Shown here one piece after another: positions 30,101 through 31,232 of a stretch of 31,232 nucleotides of DNA. Origin of the DNA: Podochytrium sp. JEL0797 (lineage: Eukaryota; Chytridiomycota; Chytridiomycetes; Chytridiales; Chytriomycetaceae); assembly GCA_027596195.1 (NCBI GenBank), contig JADGJG010000207.1, forward strand, positions 1 through 31,232, given 5' to 3'. The position numbers and the translations under genes are program-made. Numbering within the stretch: position 1 is the first letter of the stretch; each line of letters starts with the position of its first letter. The notes under the pieces were generated by a model that saw only the letters and a list, made by a program, of their open reading frames with translations, ran no database searches and was not told the origin of the DNA.

Positions 30101-31184
30101 TCAACCCTCCCAGAACGTGGGCAGCGCATCGCCAGGCGTGAAGATACGCTCCACCTTGTCCTTGGTAATCACCGCAAGACGAATCACACCTCCAGAGGAT
30201 CCGTCACGCGACATGGCGAGTGAGATGGCTATGGAATCGAAACACATAGAGTTAGCGTGTGCCAGCCATGCAGTACAAAGAGGTGTGGGGAAAGGGGAGT
30301 ATAAAAGACGCGTGGATATTTGGTTTGTTCGATCCCAGTCACGAATTTGCGCGATCCCAAGCGGATTCAACTCCCACAAATGCGTCGTTCTGGCCCTCGC
30401 AATGGAAGAGATCTCTGAGAGATGTCTGATTCATTTCGCTTGGCGCAGCTTCTCTCGTTTCGATATTCGACGCATTCTCCGTCTCCTCGAGTCCACACCA
30501 AGAGCATTCGATTTCTCATGCAAACAACCTTCCTTGCAGATTGTATCCCCATACGCGCGCCTTCGTCTCCAACACGTACTCTCCTCCCTCACCCCATCGC
30601 TCCACCACCGCAAAAAATCAAAAACACGCACCATTCTTTGTAAACTGAATCGCCTCCTCCCTCTCCATGTCCTCCTTATAATTGGCATCGCAATACCCAT
30701 AAATATAGGTACTCCCACTCCCGCCAATCGCAAACGGTTGTTTGTGAAGGGATCCACCGAGTGGGATCGAATACACACTCGGTCCGTTGTGCTTGTCCCA
30801 TCCGCCCACGATAATTCCTGCGGAAAGGCCGTCTTTGTTGGCGTAGCATAGTTCTTGGAAGAGGGCGGCAGCGGTGTGGACTGTGGGTGGGGTGCCTTCT
30901 GTCATGCTGGGATTTTTGTTAGTCGGCGAATCGAGCGAAGCGAGGTGGGGAGAGGCGGGCGTAGCGAGACGGGGCGGAGGGGTGCGAGGTAAAGGCGAAG
31001 CAGACGCCCAAGTCGAGTCGCGCGCATCGAGTCGAGCCAAACAAAGCACAGCGAAATACTTACGCAAACATCTCCAGGTAATAATGCACAATGTCCGCCA
31101 CGGCCTGGGTGTCCGCGGCAGAACCCGAGCGACAGCAAAAGATGCGGTCGTGCACGGGCGTCAGTTTGTCGGTAACGCGGTTGG
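30101..31184 (-). CDS. PRE3: 20S proteasome beta-1 subunit, 5' end beyond the window
   Basis: Three exons are visible (31184-31064, 30906-30632, 30228-30101), about 174 residues to the stop. Upstream exons with the propeptide and catalytic Thr1 lie off the right edge. The sequence is strongly diagnostic of beta-1 (PSMB6/Pre3): [47 protein letters not shown] and the C-terminal [13 protein letters not shown]. This subunit gives caspase-like peptidase activity in the core particle, in cytosol and nucleus. Visible intron 1 (30907-31063) is GC-rich; visible intron 2 is long (403 nt). The sorting-nexin-like gene starts about 60 bp downstream on the same strand, so their regulation may overlap. Confidence 0.92.
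30915..31040. repeat. GC-rich intronic segment with gcgaagcgagg motif
   Basis: This lies within the 157-nt intron of the beta-1 gene. The plus strand has cgagcgaagcgagg near 30938-30951, cgtagcgag, ggcgaagcagacg and cgagtcgcgcgcatcgagtcgag (two direct cgagtcg units). The gcgaagcgagg core is the reverse complement of the cctcgcttcgc in the GC-rich intron segment near 29071, so both introns share a motif in opposite orientation. Confidence 0.5.
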
Positions 31185-31232
31185 CTGATTAAGTACAAGT
31201 GTATGTTTAATAAGGAGTGGAGTGAGCACCAA

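Noticed and set aside
30290..30345. tRNA-like element (tataaaag, then gttcgatccc resembling a B box)
   Set aside because: No matching A box, acceptor stem or anticodon arm could be folded on either strand.
30117..30851. 244-codon plus-strand open frame
   Set aside because: It runs antisense through two proteasome beta-1 exons and their intron, and has no domain content. It is a shadow of the minus-strand gene.
1..31232. CRISPR arrays, bacterial operons, insertion sequences or transposase genes
   Set aside because: No regularly spaced repeats, ribosome-binding sites or transposase motifs were seen; the split genes show the DNA is eukaryotic.

Overview
The window looks like nuclear DNA of a zoosporic (chytrid-type) fungus. 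The genes carry many short GT-AG introns, mostly 33-90 nt, one with a textbook TACTAAC branch point. The gene set is fungal: two CipC/DUF3759 proteins, a Mig1/CreA-like C2H2 factor, a DHA2-type MFS transporter, NSE3 and proteasome beta-1. It also holds a polycystin-like REJ-GPS ectodomain protein, which would be out of place in Dikarya. The lineage is inferred from gene content only.

Layout. 1-2027: decayed MYND zinc-finger gene(s), minus strand. 2330-3561: an intact orphan seven-helix membrane protein (minus) with a small relic of a sister copy at its 3' end. 3894-5201: C2H2 transcription factor (minus), divergent from the next gene. 5853-13798: the main gene of the window, ten exons with matching phases, encoding 2433 aa. 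Its order is cytoplasmic tail, signal anchor, EGF-like motif, GT4 module, GT2 module, IPT-like and REJ regions, GPS motif, TM and a short PPxY tail. 14064-15443: the one intact MYND protein. 15549-17289: a ubiquitin-like-domain protein of unknown function (minus). 17640-22020: three decayed MYND copies around an intact NSE3/MAGE gene, one beside a duplicated fragment of NSE3 exon 1. 22150-24143: MFS transporter (minus). 24632-25543: HNH-nuclease-type protein. 26197-26720: another MYND relic. 26823-28335: tandem CipC paralogs (minus), both with the start codon split AT|G by an intron. 28596-30040: PX-BAR sorting-nexin-like protein (minus). 30101-31184 and beyond the edge: proteasome beta-1 subunit (minus, 5' end missing).

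The genes do not form one pathway. Two things stand out. The first is the membrane-tethered double glycosyltransferase fused to a REJ/GPS adhesion-receptor-like ectodomain; it could be a self-contained cell-surface or Golgi glycosylation and sensing protein. The second is the local proliferation and decay of one MYND family: one intact gene plus five clear or probable relics and one doubtful one, which has shuffled pieces of neighbouring genes. All exon models were built by hand from splice consensus and phase bookkeeping; no database or transcript was consulted.
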